DNA of 64,000 nucleotides, taken from SIG77 sp045589595 (GTDB lineage: Bacteria; Verrucomicrobiota; Lentisphaeria; Victivallales; UBA1829). Under the pieces are notes generated by a model, which saw only the letters and a list, made by a program, of their open reading frames with translations, was not told the origin of the DNA and did not search any database. The stretch lies in contig JAZNPK010000002.1 of assembly GCA_045589595.1 (NCBI GenBank), positions 212,709 to 276,708 on the forward strand, in the 5' to 3' direction. This document shows positions 17,834-26,050 of this stretch, one piece after another (the stretch's first letter is position 1; each line of letters opens with the position of its first letter). The position numbers and the translations under genes were made by a program.

Positions 17834-17924
17834 ATAATTTCTGCTTTTTTATCTGGAGGAGTTTCCGGGACCGGTTCTGTTTACTCCTTGTTTATTTGAC
17901 GAACTTGTATGGAGACGACGACAC

Positions 17925-19580
17925 ATGAACCGTGATTTTTCTTCTTTCGGGCTTTCCCGGACGACCCTTGATGCGCTGGCTGCCAAAAATATCACGACGC
18001 CCACGCCGATCCAGGCGGCGGCGATCCCGCTGCTGATGACGGGTGAAAAGGATGTGATCGGTCAGGCGCGGACAGGTACGGGCAAGACTGCGGCATTCGG
18101 TATTCCCATCATTGAATGTATCAAACCGGGCGGCCGTTCACCTCAGGCATTGATCCTGACGCCGACCCGTGAACTTTGTATGCAGGTCGCTGCGGAGATC
18201 AAAAGTCTGGCGGGTGACCGGCGTTTGTTTGTGGCGGCGGTTTACGGTGGTGCGTCCATTGAAGTTCAGCTGCGTTCTCTGAAACGGGGTGTCGATATCG
18301 TTGTCGGTACGCCCGGGCGTGTTCAGGATATGATCGACCGCGGTGCGCTGGATCTGGATGATATTCTTTTTTCTGTTCTGGATGAAGCGGATGAAATGCT
18401 GGACATGGGGTTTGTGGAAGATATTGAAGCGATCCTTTCCCGGATGCCGGAGGAACGGCGCACCCTGATGTTTTCAGCCACGATGCCGCCGGAGATCATG
18501 GAGATCGCGGAACGGTTTATGCGGGATTGTGAGATCGTCCGTGTGGATGCGGAGCCTGCGAGTCTGGACCAGATCAATCAGTACGGCTATGTATTGCGGC
18601 GGGACGACAAGGTGGAAGCGCTGGTGCGTCTGATGCACATGGATCCGGAAATGTATGCGCTTGTTTTCTGCCGGACCCGGGCGGATGTTGATGAACTCTG
18701 TGATGAACTCCTTGCACGCCGCTGCCGTGTGGAAGCGCTGCACGGCGAGATCTCACAGGCGCAGCGCACGAAAGTGATCCGTCAGTTCAAAGACGGTGTA
18801 TTCCGTATTCTGATCGCAACGGATGTTGCCGCCCGCGGGATCGATGTTGCCGGATTGACGCATGTGATCAACTATTCCCTGCCGCAGTCGGCGGAGATCT
18901 ACATTCACCGTATCGGGCGTACCGGCAGGGCAGGGCGCAAAGGTGCGGCTGTGACATTTTTCAGCCCGGGCGAAAAGAGAAAACTGCAGGAGATCGAAAA
19001 AGAACTCGGCATGAAACTTGAGTTCCGCGAACTGCCGTCGCCGGACGAACTTGTCGATGCCCACAAAAATGAATTGATCCGTACCCTTGACGGCTGCGAA
19101 CTGGCAGATGAATATCTGGATTTCGCTGCGGAACTCATGGATAAAACATCGGATCCGGACGCATTGGTCGCAGCGTTGCTCCATGCCGGTTTCGGCGATC
19201 GTTTTCTGCCGTCGGCATATCCTGCCATCGGTAAGATCCGGGTACGCCGTGATGAGCATACCGACGGAAAGAAGCAGGGCGGCAGAAAGCCTCCGGAACA
19301 CAATCCGGACTTTGTCCGGCTGTCATACGGCAAAGGGAAACTGGATGGTATGACGCCCCAGATCCTGCTGGAAATGATCTTCAATGCGGTACGGATCACG
19401 GCGCGGAGACTGGGCAAGATCACCTGTCTGCCGAAAATTTCTTTTGTGGAAGTCCCAGCCAGTCTGGCATCCAGGATCGTATCCGGTGTGAATGGTCATT
19501 CCCACTCAACGCTGATGCGTTTTTCCGATGAACGGTCCGGGGGAAAACCGAAAAAATCTTCCGGCAAAAAACGGAATTGA
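17925..19580 (+). CDS. DEAD-box ATP-dependent RNA helicase (DeaD/CsdA-like)
   Basis: This 551-residue helicase unwinds RNA during ribosome assembly or mRNA turnover. The helicase core has the Q motif (TPTPIQAAAIPLLM), motif I ARTGTGKTAAF, motif II LDEADEM, motif III FSATMPP, and motif VI HRIGRTGRAGRKG, ending near residue 350. A helical linker follows. After it, residues 465-530 (PDFVRLSYGKGKLDGMTPQILLEMI ... VEVPASLASRIV) look like the small RRM-like domain of DbpA/CsdA that binds structured RNA. The tail is basic (KPKKSSGKKRN). It is single-cistron, with its own promoter and leader. Confidence 0.93.
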   Translation: MNRDFSSFGLSRTTLDALAAKNITTPTPIQAAAIPLLMTGEKDVIGQARTGTGKTAAFGIPIIECIKPGGRSPQALILTPTRELCMQVAAEIKSLAGDRRLFVAAVYGGASIEVQLRSLKRGVDIVVGTPGRVQDMIDRGALDLDDILFSVLDEADEMLDMGFVEDIEAILSRMPEERRTLMFSATMPPEIMEIAERFMRDCEIVRVDAEPASLDQINQYGYVLRRDDKVEALVRLMHMDPEMYALVFCRTRADVDELCDELLARRCRVEALHGEISQAQRTKVIRQFKDGVFRILIATDVAARGIDVAGLTHVINYSLPQSAEIYIHRIGRTGRAGRKGAAVTFFSPGEKRKLQEIEKELGMKLEFRELPSPDELVDAHKNELIRTLDGCELADEYLDFAAELMDKTSDPDALVAALLHAGFGDRFLPSAYPAIGKIRVRRDEHTDGKKQGGRKPPEHNPDFVRLSYGKGKLDGMTPQILLEMIFNAVRITARRLGKITCLPKISFVEVPASLASRIVSGVNGHSHSTLMRFSDERSGGKPKKSSGKKRN

Positions 19581-19612
19581 CTTAAATCTGGTCATTTTCT
19601 TGCAAAGAATAT

Positions 19613-19641
19613 TTGCAAAACGCCGTTTTTTATGCTATAAT
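19613..19641 (+). promoter_or_regulatory. Strong sigma-70-like promoter of the protease gene
   Basis: TTGCAA at 19613-19618, a 17-base spacer, and TATAAT at 19636-19641 with the extended TGC before it. The same TGCTATAATTG block precedes the genes at 21759 and 49463. Confidence 0.75.
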
Positions 19642-19689
19642 TGCCACTGTTGATCAAATATCAAACTGTTTTGACGGCAGGAGGACAGA

Positions 19690-21606
19690 ATGTTTGTACG
19701 GCAGAAGCTTGTTTTATTCTTTTTTGTATTGATCACTGTTTTGTTTCAGTGTTACGCTGAGATCCCGATCATGCGCAGTGTTGTGCTGCTGAAGGGGAAA
19801 GACGGAGCCGGTTCCGGATTTTTTACCGAACTGAACGGCGAAAATGTGGTGCTGACCAACAGCCATGTGTTTCTCGGCTCCAAAGATGTCCGGATCACTG
19901 ACGTCAACGGCGGGGAATATCCTTACAGCAAAGCCTATGTATCCAGAACGTTGGATCTTTCTGTGATCCCGGTGAAACGGCAGAATATCGATCAGATGCC
20001 CAATCTGAAATTTCATTATACGCCGGATATGCTGAACGGCGGCGCGGCTGTTTCCGCCTGCGGCGACCGGTTCGGCAATGGAGTTGTCGTATCGGTGCAG
20101 GGGAAATTTCAGGGGATCGGTCCCGGTATGATCCTGGTGGATATCCCCCTGACGGACGGTATCAGCGGCGGACCGGTCCTGGATGATCAGAGCAAGCAGG
20201 TGATCGGGATCGCCACGGTCCAGAAAAAACTGCCGCAGGATCTGACAAAATTCCAGACGGAGATCCGTTCCTTTGCGACCCGTGTCGATCAGATCAAGTT
20301 TGCGGAACTGGAGGAAGTCACGCTGGAACAGCTCCGTCAGGATCGGGAACATTACGCTGTGATCGCTGCTTTTTACAACGATGTGGCGGAAGTCATGCAG
20401 AACAAAAATCTGAATGACGCCCAACGCCGGGACGAATTGAAAAAATGCTTTGGGAAACATACCATCCCGACGGTGGAAAAATGGCATACGACCTACCTGA
20501 AAAAATGTTTCGATGAGCGGGCGGAACTCCTTACCGCGCTGAAAAAGGAAATGCTCCCCGATGCCGTCGCCGGTGAGGGTGGCAGTACCGGTGGCGGATT
20601 CCAGCCGCAGGACCCCGCGCCTGCCGGAAAACAGTCTGTCAGTACCGTACCGAAAGCGCGTGTTGCGTTTGACGCCAAGGCGCTGGAACGGAAATGGATG
20701 GCGGAGCTGAATACAGTCGCATTCAAGAAGTCCGGCAATGTCACTGCCCGTTGTCCACGCTGTTCCGGAATGGGTAAAATGATCATCCGGAAAGAGGGTC
20801 GTCCCGGAAAAGTGGAAGCCTGGCACCGGACCATTACCTGCGCCGTCTGCCACGGTAAAAAACGGATGGAAGTTGTCCGTTCCGTGGATTACGCCGTGAT
20901 CCCCCAGACGTTGATGGAGGATCTGACGGCGGGTATCATGCCTGCAGGAGAAGATACGCTGGGCGTCCGTCTGGGATCGGATATCGTTGAGTATGTCAAA
21001 TCTCTGCCGGATGGCCGCTATGTGCGGAGCGGGTGTTATGTGGTCGCCAGTGTACCCGGCAATCCGCGGCTCAATGGTGCGGAGGAGACCCGGTTCTGGG
21101 TGCTGGGTGATAAATTGATGCGGATCGATCTTGTTCTGCCGGCAAAAAATGCACAGTATTGCGAAGTGACGGTCAAAAATTTCACGAATGAGTTTGCCCG
21201 TATTCCCCGTGTCCGTCTGGAGCCGGTGAAATTTTATCATCCTCTCGGCAGCGTTCCGGCGACCGCACGGAATATCTCGCACCGGCGCGGAAATTTTGTG
21301 TGGGATATCGATCCCCTCGACAACAGTGAGGAAGGCTTGAAAAAATTTGAGGAACGGCTGCGTACGCTGTTCATGCAGATCCGGCGCGATACGGACCCGC
21401 AGGGAACATATTTCACCTGTCTCGACCGCGGCGGCAGCTGCGCGATCCCGGAAAATTACAAAGTCTGGGATGATACACAGAATCCGTGTCTTTGCGCGCG
21501 CGACCGGGAGATGAAAGGTTTTATCGTTCTGACGCTGACTCATGAGCATTTTCACTTTTTCAACCGTTTGATGTCCCAGCGTGAACAGGGGTTCAGTTTT
21601 GATTGA
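19690..21606 (+). CDS. Secreted trypsin-fold protease with a DnaJ-like zinc motif
   Basis: This 638-residue protein begins with a signal peptide (about residues 1-23, KLVLFFFVLITVLFQCYA). Residues 28-200 form a trypsin/HtrA-type domain with an apparently intact triad: H59 in LTNSHVF, D89 in TLDLSVIPV, and S159 in DGISGGPVLD. No PDZ domain follows. Instead there is a helical segment (210-290), a Gly/Pro linker, and then paired zinc-type motifs CPRCSGMG (C355, C358) and CAVCHGKK (C384, C387), like half of a DnaJ cysteine-rich domain. The C-terminal 240 residues are unassigned. The combination suggests a periplasmic or surface protease that recognises unfolded substrates, which is inference. It has its own strong promoter and an AGGAGG site. 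Confidence 0.82.
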   Translation: MFVRQKLVLFFFVLITVLFQCYAEIPIMRSVVLLKGKDGAGSGFFTELNGENVVLTNSHVFLGSKDVRITDVNGGEYPYSKAYVSRTLDLSVIPVKRQNIDQMPNLKFHYTPDMLNGGAAVSACGDRFGNGVVVSVQGKFQGIGPGMILVDIPLTDGISGGPVLDDQSKQVIGIATVQKKLPQDLTKFQTEIRSFATRVDQIKFAELEEVTLEQLRQDREHYAVIAAFYNDVAEVMQNKNLNDAQRRDELKKCFGKHTIPTVEKWHTTYLKKCFDERAELLTALKKEMLPDAVAGEGGSTGGGFQPQDPAPAGKQSVSTVPKARVAFDAKALERKWMAELNTVAFKKSGNVTARCPRCSGMGKMIIRKEGRPGKVEAWHRTITCAVCHGKKRMEVVRSVDYAVIPQTLMEDLTAGIMPAGEDTLGVRLGSDIVEYVKSLPDGRYVRSGCYVVASVPGNPRLNGAEETRFWVLGDKLMRIDLVLPAKNAQYCEVTVKNFTNEFARIPRVRLEPVKFYHPLGSVPATARNISHRRGNFVWDIDPLDNSEEGLKKFEERLRTLFMQIRRDTDPQGTYFTCLDRGGSCAIPENYKVWDDTQNPCLCARDREMKGFIVLTLTHEHFHFFNRLMSQREQGFSFD

Positions 21607-21662
21607 TTCCCCCGGACTGCGTGAAATGAGGCTTTTTTCAATTACTTTTTAGTTATCATATC

Positions 21663-21691
21663 TTGCAAAATGCAATATTTTGTGCTATAAT
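21663..21691 (+). promoter_or_regulatory. Strong promoter of the tandem secreted paralogues
   Basis: TTGCAA at 21663-21668, a 17-base spacer, and TATAAT at 21686-21691 with extended TGC. It is nearly consensus and sits about 70 bases before the start codon. Confidence 0.75.
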
Positions 21692-21758
21692 TGCGTTAGT
21701 CTCAGCAGAGAGAGCGGATCGGATTTTTGAGAAGACCAAAATTACATAAGGAGAATGA

Positions 21759-22505
21759 ATGATGAATCTGAAAAAATGGCTTATCGGAACATTTATGTTC
21801 GCCGGTGTGTTCGCATTTCTGGATGCGGCAGAAGACCGTATCGAAGATGTGTATGACCTTTTCAGTCCTACCGGCAAAGTGGAACACATCTGGGTTGACA
21901 TCGACGGTGAAAAAACCAACAGCCGCGTGTCCCTGAAAAGAGGACGCAATCCCCTTGTTGTTCCCGGACCCGACGGCAAAAAAATGGAGCCGGATCCGAA
22001 GTACAAAACGGTCTATTGCAAACTGAACAATTACGGTGCAGAAGATAACCGTTCCTTCCATCTTAACAATCACCATGTTCCGGTGAAAACGGATGAATGG
22101 ACGAAGGTTGTTTTCTCCTTCATACCGCGCAGAGACGGTAAAGTCCTCGTGGAATTCGGTTCTGAAGGCGGCTGGTGGTATCAGCAGTCAACGAAACAGA
22201 GATCCAAATACCGCAACCTGCATTATTCCTACTTTGCAAAGTTTGACAGCGAAAATGCCCAGTTCAAAGATCCGAACTTTACGAACTTCAGAGCCTGGAA
22301 TGTCCAGACGACCTGGAATCCGTTCCGTCAGCTGAAAGCAGAAATAATCAATGAAAAAGATGGTCCCGCTCTGCGCGTTATGAAAGTGATGGACCGCCTT
22401 TCCCAGATCATCAATGTCAAAAAGGATAAAGAGGTCGTCTTCTCGTTCTATGTCAAAGGCGGCGATACCTTCAAATGCAAACTGCTGAAAGAAGAGGATG
22501 AATAA
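21759..22505 (+). CDS. Secreted protein, member 1 of a tandem paralogous pair, function unknown
   Basis: This 248-residue protein starts at one of two adjacent ATG codons (21759 or 21762) behind AAGGAG. Residues 1-23 form a signal peptide ending near FLDAAE. The mature part has no recognised family. The block DVYDLFSPTGKVEHIWVDIDG begins the mature protein, WTKVVFSFIPRRDGKVLVEFGS follows mid-protein, then FKDPNFTNFRAWN and IINVKKDKEVVFSFYVKGGD near the end. The strand-rich pattern, and the closing phrase in particular, recalls beta-sandwich carbohydrate-binding modules, but that is only an impression. The stop overlaps the next gene's start by one base, and that product shares all four blocks. 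A near-consensus promoter suggests high expression. Confidence 0.75.
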   Translation: MMNLKKWLIGTFMFAGVFAFLDAAEDRIEDVYDLFSPTGKVEHIWVDIDGEKTNSRVSLKRGRNPLVVPGPDGKKMEPDPKYKTVYCKLNNYGAEDNRSFHLNNHHVPVKTDEWTKVVFSFIPRRDGKVLVEFGSEGGWWYQQSTKQRSKYRNLHYSYFAKFDSENAQFKDPNFTNFRAWNVQTTWNPFRQLKAEIINEKDGPALRVMKVMDRLSQIINVKKDKEVVFSFYVKGGDTFKCKLLKEEDE

Positions 22506-23218
22506 TGAAACTCACGGTTAAAGTTTTTCTTGCTCTCGTTGTAATGGCACAGTTTACTGTCGCCAGCGCGTTTTGTCCCGATTGCACGCACCTTGTGGAT
22601 GATGTGTACGACTTTTTCCAACCCCATGGCAAGACCCAATGGCTTGCAGTTCTGGTCCGCGGCAATCTGCCCCAGGGGAAAGTATCTCTGCGCGAAGGTA
22701 AAAAAGAGATCGTACCTGCCTCAATAGAAGGCGTTCAGTGCGTTTATGCTCCGCTGAAACCCTGGGGCGCAGAAGACGTCCGGGCTTTCTCCCGCGTTGC
22801 ACTGCCCCGCATTTCCCATGATTCATGGACGAAGGTCACGATCACATTCTTCCCCCGTCTGGATGGTAAAGTGATGCTCAGCCTGGAACCGGAATATGGA
22901 ACATCAAAACAGATGTGCGGCCATGAATACGTCCGCTTTTTCCAGATTGCAAAAGCGGAAATCAACGGCGCATCCGCAATAAAAGACCCCATGTTTGAAA
23001 AGAAAAATCTGAGAGACTGGGGCTACAGACCCAGCCACTACGGCAAAGGCTGGGAAAAGAAATTGAAATTTACCCAGGTCAAAGATCCTGATGCTCCCGG
23101 CGGCAAATATGTCCGTACCTGCCGGAACCTGCAGCAGATCGTCAGCGTCAAGAAAGATAAAATGGTCACCTTCTCTTTCTATGTCCGTGCCGACGACGAA
23201 TTTGAACCGAAGAAGTAA
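22505..23218 (+). CDS. Secreted protein, member 2 of the tandem paralogous pair, function unknown
   Basis: This 237-residue product is translationally coupled to the gene before it. The signal peptide covers about residues 1-22 (LALVVMAQFTVASA), and CPDC follows the probable cleavage site. It shares with its neighbour DVYDFFQPHGKTQWLAVLV, WTKVTITFFPRLDGKVMLSLEP, IKDPMFEKKNLRDWG and QIVSVKKDKMVTFSFYVRAD, all in the same order. Overall identity is low (by eye about a quarter to a third), so the duplication is old. No enzyme motif is visible. Possible roles are a surface-layer component, a carbohydrate-binding protein or a heteromeric pair; none is supported directly. The second four-armed element follows the stop. 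Confidence 0.75.
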   Translation: MKLTVKVFLALVVMAQFTVASAFCPDCTHLVDDVYDFFQPHGKTQWLAVLVRGNLPQGKVSLREGKKEIVPASIEGVQCVYAPLKPWGAEDVRAFSRVALPRISHDSWTKVTITFFPRLDGKVMLSLEPEYGTSKQMCGHEYVRFFQIAKAEINGASAIKDPMFEKKNLRDWGYRPSHYGKGWEKKLKFTQVKDPDAPGGKYVRTCRNLQQIVSVKKDKMVTFSFYVRADDEFEPKK

Positions 23219-23236
23219 TTTCTGATACGAAAAACA

Positions 23237-23365
23237 GCGCGGTCGCCCCGGTGCCGGATCCTCCGGCAGCCGGGGCTTTTTCTTTTCCGCCATGCCATGC
23301 CGGAGCATGGCGGAAAAGAAAAAAAAGCCCGTCTTTCGCGGGGCGAAAGACGGGCTGGACCGCGC
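23237..23365. other. Four-armed palindromic element B
   Basis: This is a nested inverted repeat between two convergent genes. The outer stem of 8 GC-rich pairs (23237-23244 with 23358-23365) encloses three hairpins. They are 23245-23258/23262-23276 (14 pairs, one bulged G), 23277-23295/23305-23323 (19 perfect pairs with T- and A-rich outer ends), and 23327-23338/23344-23355 (12 perfect pairs). The layout matches element A at 17600-17757. Both contain CCGGATCC near a hairpin tip, an ATGGCGG/CCGCCAT stem, and a GCCCCG/CGGGGC stem. It probably ends transcription from both sides. Confidence 0.85.
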
Positions 23366-23396
23366 GTCGCGTGTGGTGGTGGCAGGGCAGGGGGGC

Positions 23397-24692
23397 TTAC
23401 AGTTGATCGAGGGCGAGGATCCCGGCGGCGAGCAGATCGATATTTTTCCGTATGGATCTGAACAGCCAGAATTCGTTGATCTTGTGTGCGGTGCCGGGGT
23501 CATCGGGGAGACAGACCCCGTACGCGAGGATATTGGGGAGATGTTTGGCGTAAGTGCCGCCGCCGACAATGATGCCCTGTGCATCTTTTTCGCCGGTGAC
23601 ATCTCTGTAAGCCTGAAGCAGGGATGTGACGAGGGGCGATTCCGGATCATAGAACAGGGGTTCATCGATTTGTGCGGTAACGAGTTCCCATCCGGTGGAC
23701 CGGGTCGCGTTCCGGAGGCGTTCCAGAACTTCTGTGCTGCGCATGGTGAGGGGAAACCGGATATCGCACTGGATGGTGACGCTTTCCGTATCGCCGTTGA
23801 TGACGGACGGCACGAATGTCAGTTCCGAATATTGATCTTTCAGGTCGATGTTCAGATCTTTTTTGTTGAGGAGCCGGAGAAACTTTGTCACTTCGCAGGG
23901 ACCTGCGGCTTTTTCCAGTTCAGCTCCGAGTTTCAGGATCGCGTTTTCGCCGTCCTGCGGCAGGGATGCGTGAGTGGTTTTTCCGATTGCCTGAAGGCTG
24001 CCGCCGTTCCATTCTGCGTATGCTTCGCCGGGAACGGCATTGCGTACAAAACCGCCGTTGATCTTTGTAAGCGGATTTTCACCGGGTGCGAATTTCCGTA
24101 CAAAATCGAAATGTATCAGACCTTTTTCGCCATAGATCAGCGGATAATCGCAGTCGGCAGTGAAGCCGTATTCCGGGATCTCGCCATGTTTGGAGTAATA
24201 TTCCATACATTCGCTGCCGGTTTCTTCGGCGCACCCGAAAATCAGACGGATCCTGTGTTTGAACGGCGTATTTTTCTCTGTCAGTTTTTTCAGGATCTCA
24301 TAGCAGAGCAGGAGGGGACCTTTATTATCCAAAACGCCTCTGCCGGAGATGCGGTCGCTGCCCACAGTCATTTCCAGCGGGGGCGTATCCCAGCTGTTTT
24401 CGTCTCCGAATGGGACGATATCCAGATGACAGGCAACAGCGATCATCTCTTTGCTGTCCGGATTTCCGAATTCGAACCATCCGCAGACATTCCCCAGTTT
24501 TTCAGCGCGGATCCCGTTTTTTCTGCCGAATGCCACCATGTGATCCAGCGCCTCCAGCATTTCCCTGCCGAAAGGCGCGTCACCTTCCTGTTCTTTCCGG
24601 ACGGTGTTGAATGCGATGACCGGCTTCAGATCCCGGAGAAGATCCTGAAAGATCTCCTCCTTTTCACTGTCGGTAAAAATGGACACAGCCAC
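23397..24692 (-). CDS. M20 family dipeptidase (PepV/Sapep type)
   Basis: This 431-residue zinc dipeptidase has the family ligands and catalytic residues in order: H89 and D91 in CHLDIVPFG, D122 in GVLDNKGP (bridging ligand), E156/E157 in AEETGSE, an Asp in FTADCDYP near 180, and the last His in AHKINEF near 405. SWDTPPLEMTVGSDRISGRG between them is typical of PepV/Sapep. It has no signal peptide, so it cleaves imported dipeptides in the cytoplasm. The start is GTG at 24692, with AAAGG seven bases upstream overlapping the end of the aminotransferase gene. The two therefore form an operon, although no shared pathway is obvious. Confidence 0.9.
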   Translation of the reverse strand: MAVSIFTDSEKEEIFQDLLRDLKPVIAFNTVRKEQEGDAPFGREMLEALDHMVAFGRKNGIRAEKLGNVCGWFEFGNPDSKEMIAVACHLDIVPFGDENSWDTPPLEMTVGSDRISGRGVLDNKGPLLLCYEILKKLTEKNTPFKHRIRLIFGCAEETGSECMEYYSKHGEIPEYGFTADCDYPLIYGEKGLIHFDFVRKFAPGENPLTKINGGFVRNAVPGEAYAEWNGGSLQAIGKTTHASLPQDGENAILKLGAELEKAAGPCEVTKFLRLLNKKDLNIDLKDQYSELTFVPSVINGDTESVTIQCDIRFPLTMRSTEVLERLRNATRSTGWELVTAQIDEPLFYDPESPLVTSLLQAYRDVTGEKDAQGIIVGGGTYAKHLPNILAYGVCLPDDPGTAHKINEFWLFRSIRKNIDLLAAGILALDQL

Positions 24693-24696
24693 GGTT

Positions 24697-25824
24697 TCAG
24701 CCTTTCACGGTCTTTGCGATGACTGCCGCGATCTTCTGAATGGTTTCTTTGTCGAGATAAGGGTGCATGGGCAGCGCGAAAATATCGTTTGCACATGCTT
24801 CTGTCACCGGGAAATCACCTTTCTTGCAGCCGAGATATTTCATTGCCCCGAGCAGATGCATGGGGATGGGATAATATCTGGCGCTGGGGATGCCTTCTGC
24901 TTTGAGGGCTTCCTGAATGGCGGGATAATCTTTGTGACGGGGACAGAACTGCGCCCAGACGGATGTGTAGCCGGGCAGGATGGTGGGCAGCGTAACGAGT
25001 CCGTCCAGTGCTTCCATATAATTGGCGGCAACGGTCTGACGCAGTTCCACTTCTTCCGGGAACAGTTTGAGTTTTTCGATGAGGATCGCCGCCTGAATGG
25101 TATCGCACCGGGCATTGAGACCCAGCCGCACATTGTCGTATTTATCTTCCGCGCTTCTGCCGTGAACGAGGATCGAGTACAATTTTTTGTACAGTTCATC
25201 ATCATCGGTGAAGACTGCGCCGCCATCGCCGTAGCAGCCCAGAGGTTTGGCAGGGAAGAAACTGGTACAGCCGATCGTTCCGAGCGCAGGTGCTTTTTTC
25301 CCGCAGGGACAGACCGCACCGAAGCCCTGACAGGCATCTTCGATCACCGGCAGGCCGTACTTTGCGGCAATGGCATTGATCTCTTTGTAATTTGCCGCCT
25401 GACCGAACAGGTCCACGGGCATAATGGCTTTCGGTTTGAGTTTGCCTTCCTTGATGACCAGCTCAATGGCGGCTTCCAGTTTGACCGGGTCCATATTGAA
25501 GGTCTTTTCGTCGATATCGGAAAACACGGGCGTCGCACCCACCAGCGCAATGGATTCGGGAGTGGCAAAGAACGTGAACGGCGTCGTGAAAACGGCATCG
25601 CCGGGCCCGATCTCCAGCGCCATCAATGCCATCAGAAGGGCATCTGTCCCGCTGGAACAGGCGAGGGCATACTTGGTTCCGGCATATTCGGCAAGTTGTT
25701 TTTCCAGCGTGGCGACTTCTTCGCCGAGGATGTAATGACCGCTTTCCAGAACTCTTGCAATTCCTGCAAGGACATTGGATTCAATGCGTTTGTACTGGTG
25801 TTTCAGATCGATAAACGGGATCAT
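24697..25824 (-). CDS. DegT/DnrJ/EryC1/StrS aminotransferase (WbpE-like)
   Basis: This 375-residue PLP enzyme transfers an amino group to a nucleotide-linked keto sugar. The PLP lysine is K193 in SFFPAKPLGCYGDGG, and D163 in VIEDACQGFGA holds the ring nitrogen. MIPFIDLKHQYKRI, GHYILGEEV and SGTDALLMAL fit the subfamily around WbpE, which aminates UDP-2-acetamido-3-keto-glucuronate for O-antigen sugars. Other keto sugars are possible. It is the first gene of a two-gene minus-strand operon with its own promoter and an AAGGAG site. A surface-polysaccharide role fits the LPS export and glycosyltransferase genes in the window. Confidence 0.9.
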   Translation of the reverse strand: MIPFIDLKHQYKRIESNVLAGIARVLESGHYILGEEVATLEKQLAEYAGTKYALACSSGTDALLMALMALEIGPGDAVFTTPFTFFATPESIALVGATPVFSDIDEKTFNMDPVKLEAAIELVIKEGKLKPKAIMPVDLFGQAANYKEINAIAAKYGLPVIEDACQGFGAVCPCGKKAPALGTIGCTSFFPAKPLGCYGDGGAVFTDDDELYKKLYSILVHGRSAEDKYDNVRLGLNARCDTIQAAILIEKLKLFPEEVELRQTVAANYMEALDGLVTLPTILPGYTSVWAQFCPRHKDYPAIQEALKAEGIPSARYYPIPMHLLGAMKYLGCKKGDFPVTEACANDIFALPMHPYLDKETIQKIAAVIAKTVKG

Positions 25825-25875
25825 GGCTGCAACTCCTTCTGTTGAACTGTTAAATAAGATATTTTTCTCACTTAT

Positions 25876-25903
25876 AATATAGAGCCGAATTCTGTTTTTT
25901 CAA
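25876..25903 (-). promoter_or_regulatory. Promoter of the aminotransferase-dipeptidase operon
   Basis: On the minus strand: TTGAAA (25898-25903), a 16-base spacer, and TATATT (25876-25881), about 52 bases before the start codon at 25824. Confidence 0.7.
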
Positions 25904-25953
25904 CCCGATTTTGCAAAAACAGGTGTTTTGGGCTTTTTTTATAACAAATTTCT

Positions 25954-25982
25954 TTGAAAAAAACAGGTTCATGCAGTATTGT
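25954..25982 (+). promoter_or_regulatory. Promoter of the GH27-like gene
   Basis: TTGAAA at 25954-25959, a 17-base spacer, and TATTGT at 25977-25982. It is divergent from the aminotransferase promoter. Confidence 0.55.
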
Positions 25983-26050
25983 ATATGCTGACAAAAATCT
26001 CCGGTACGCCGGGATGCCCAAAACAAATCTTTTATGGAGTATAAGAACTT

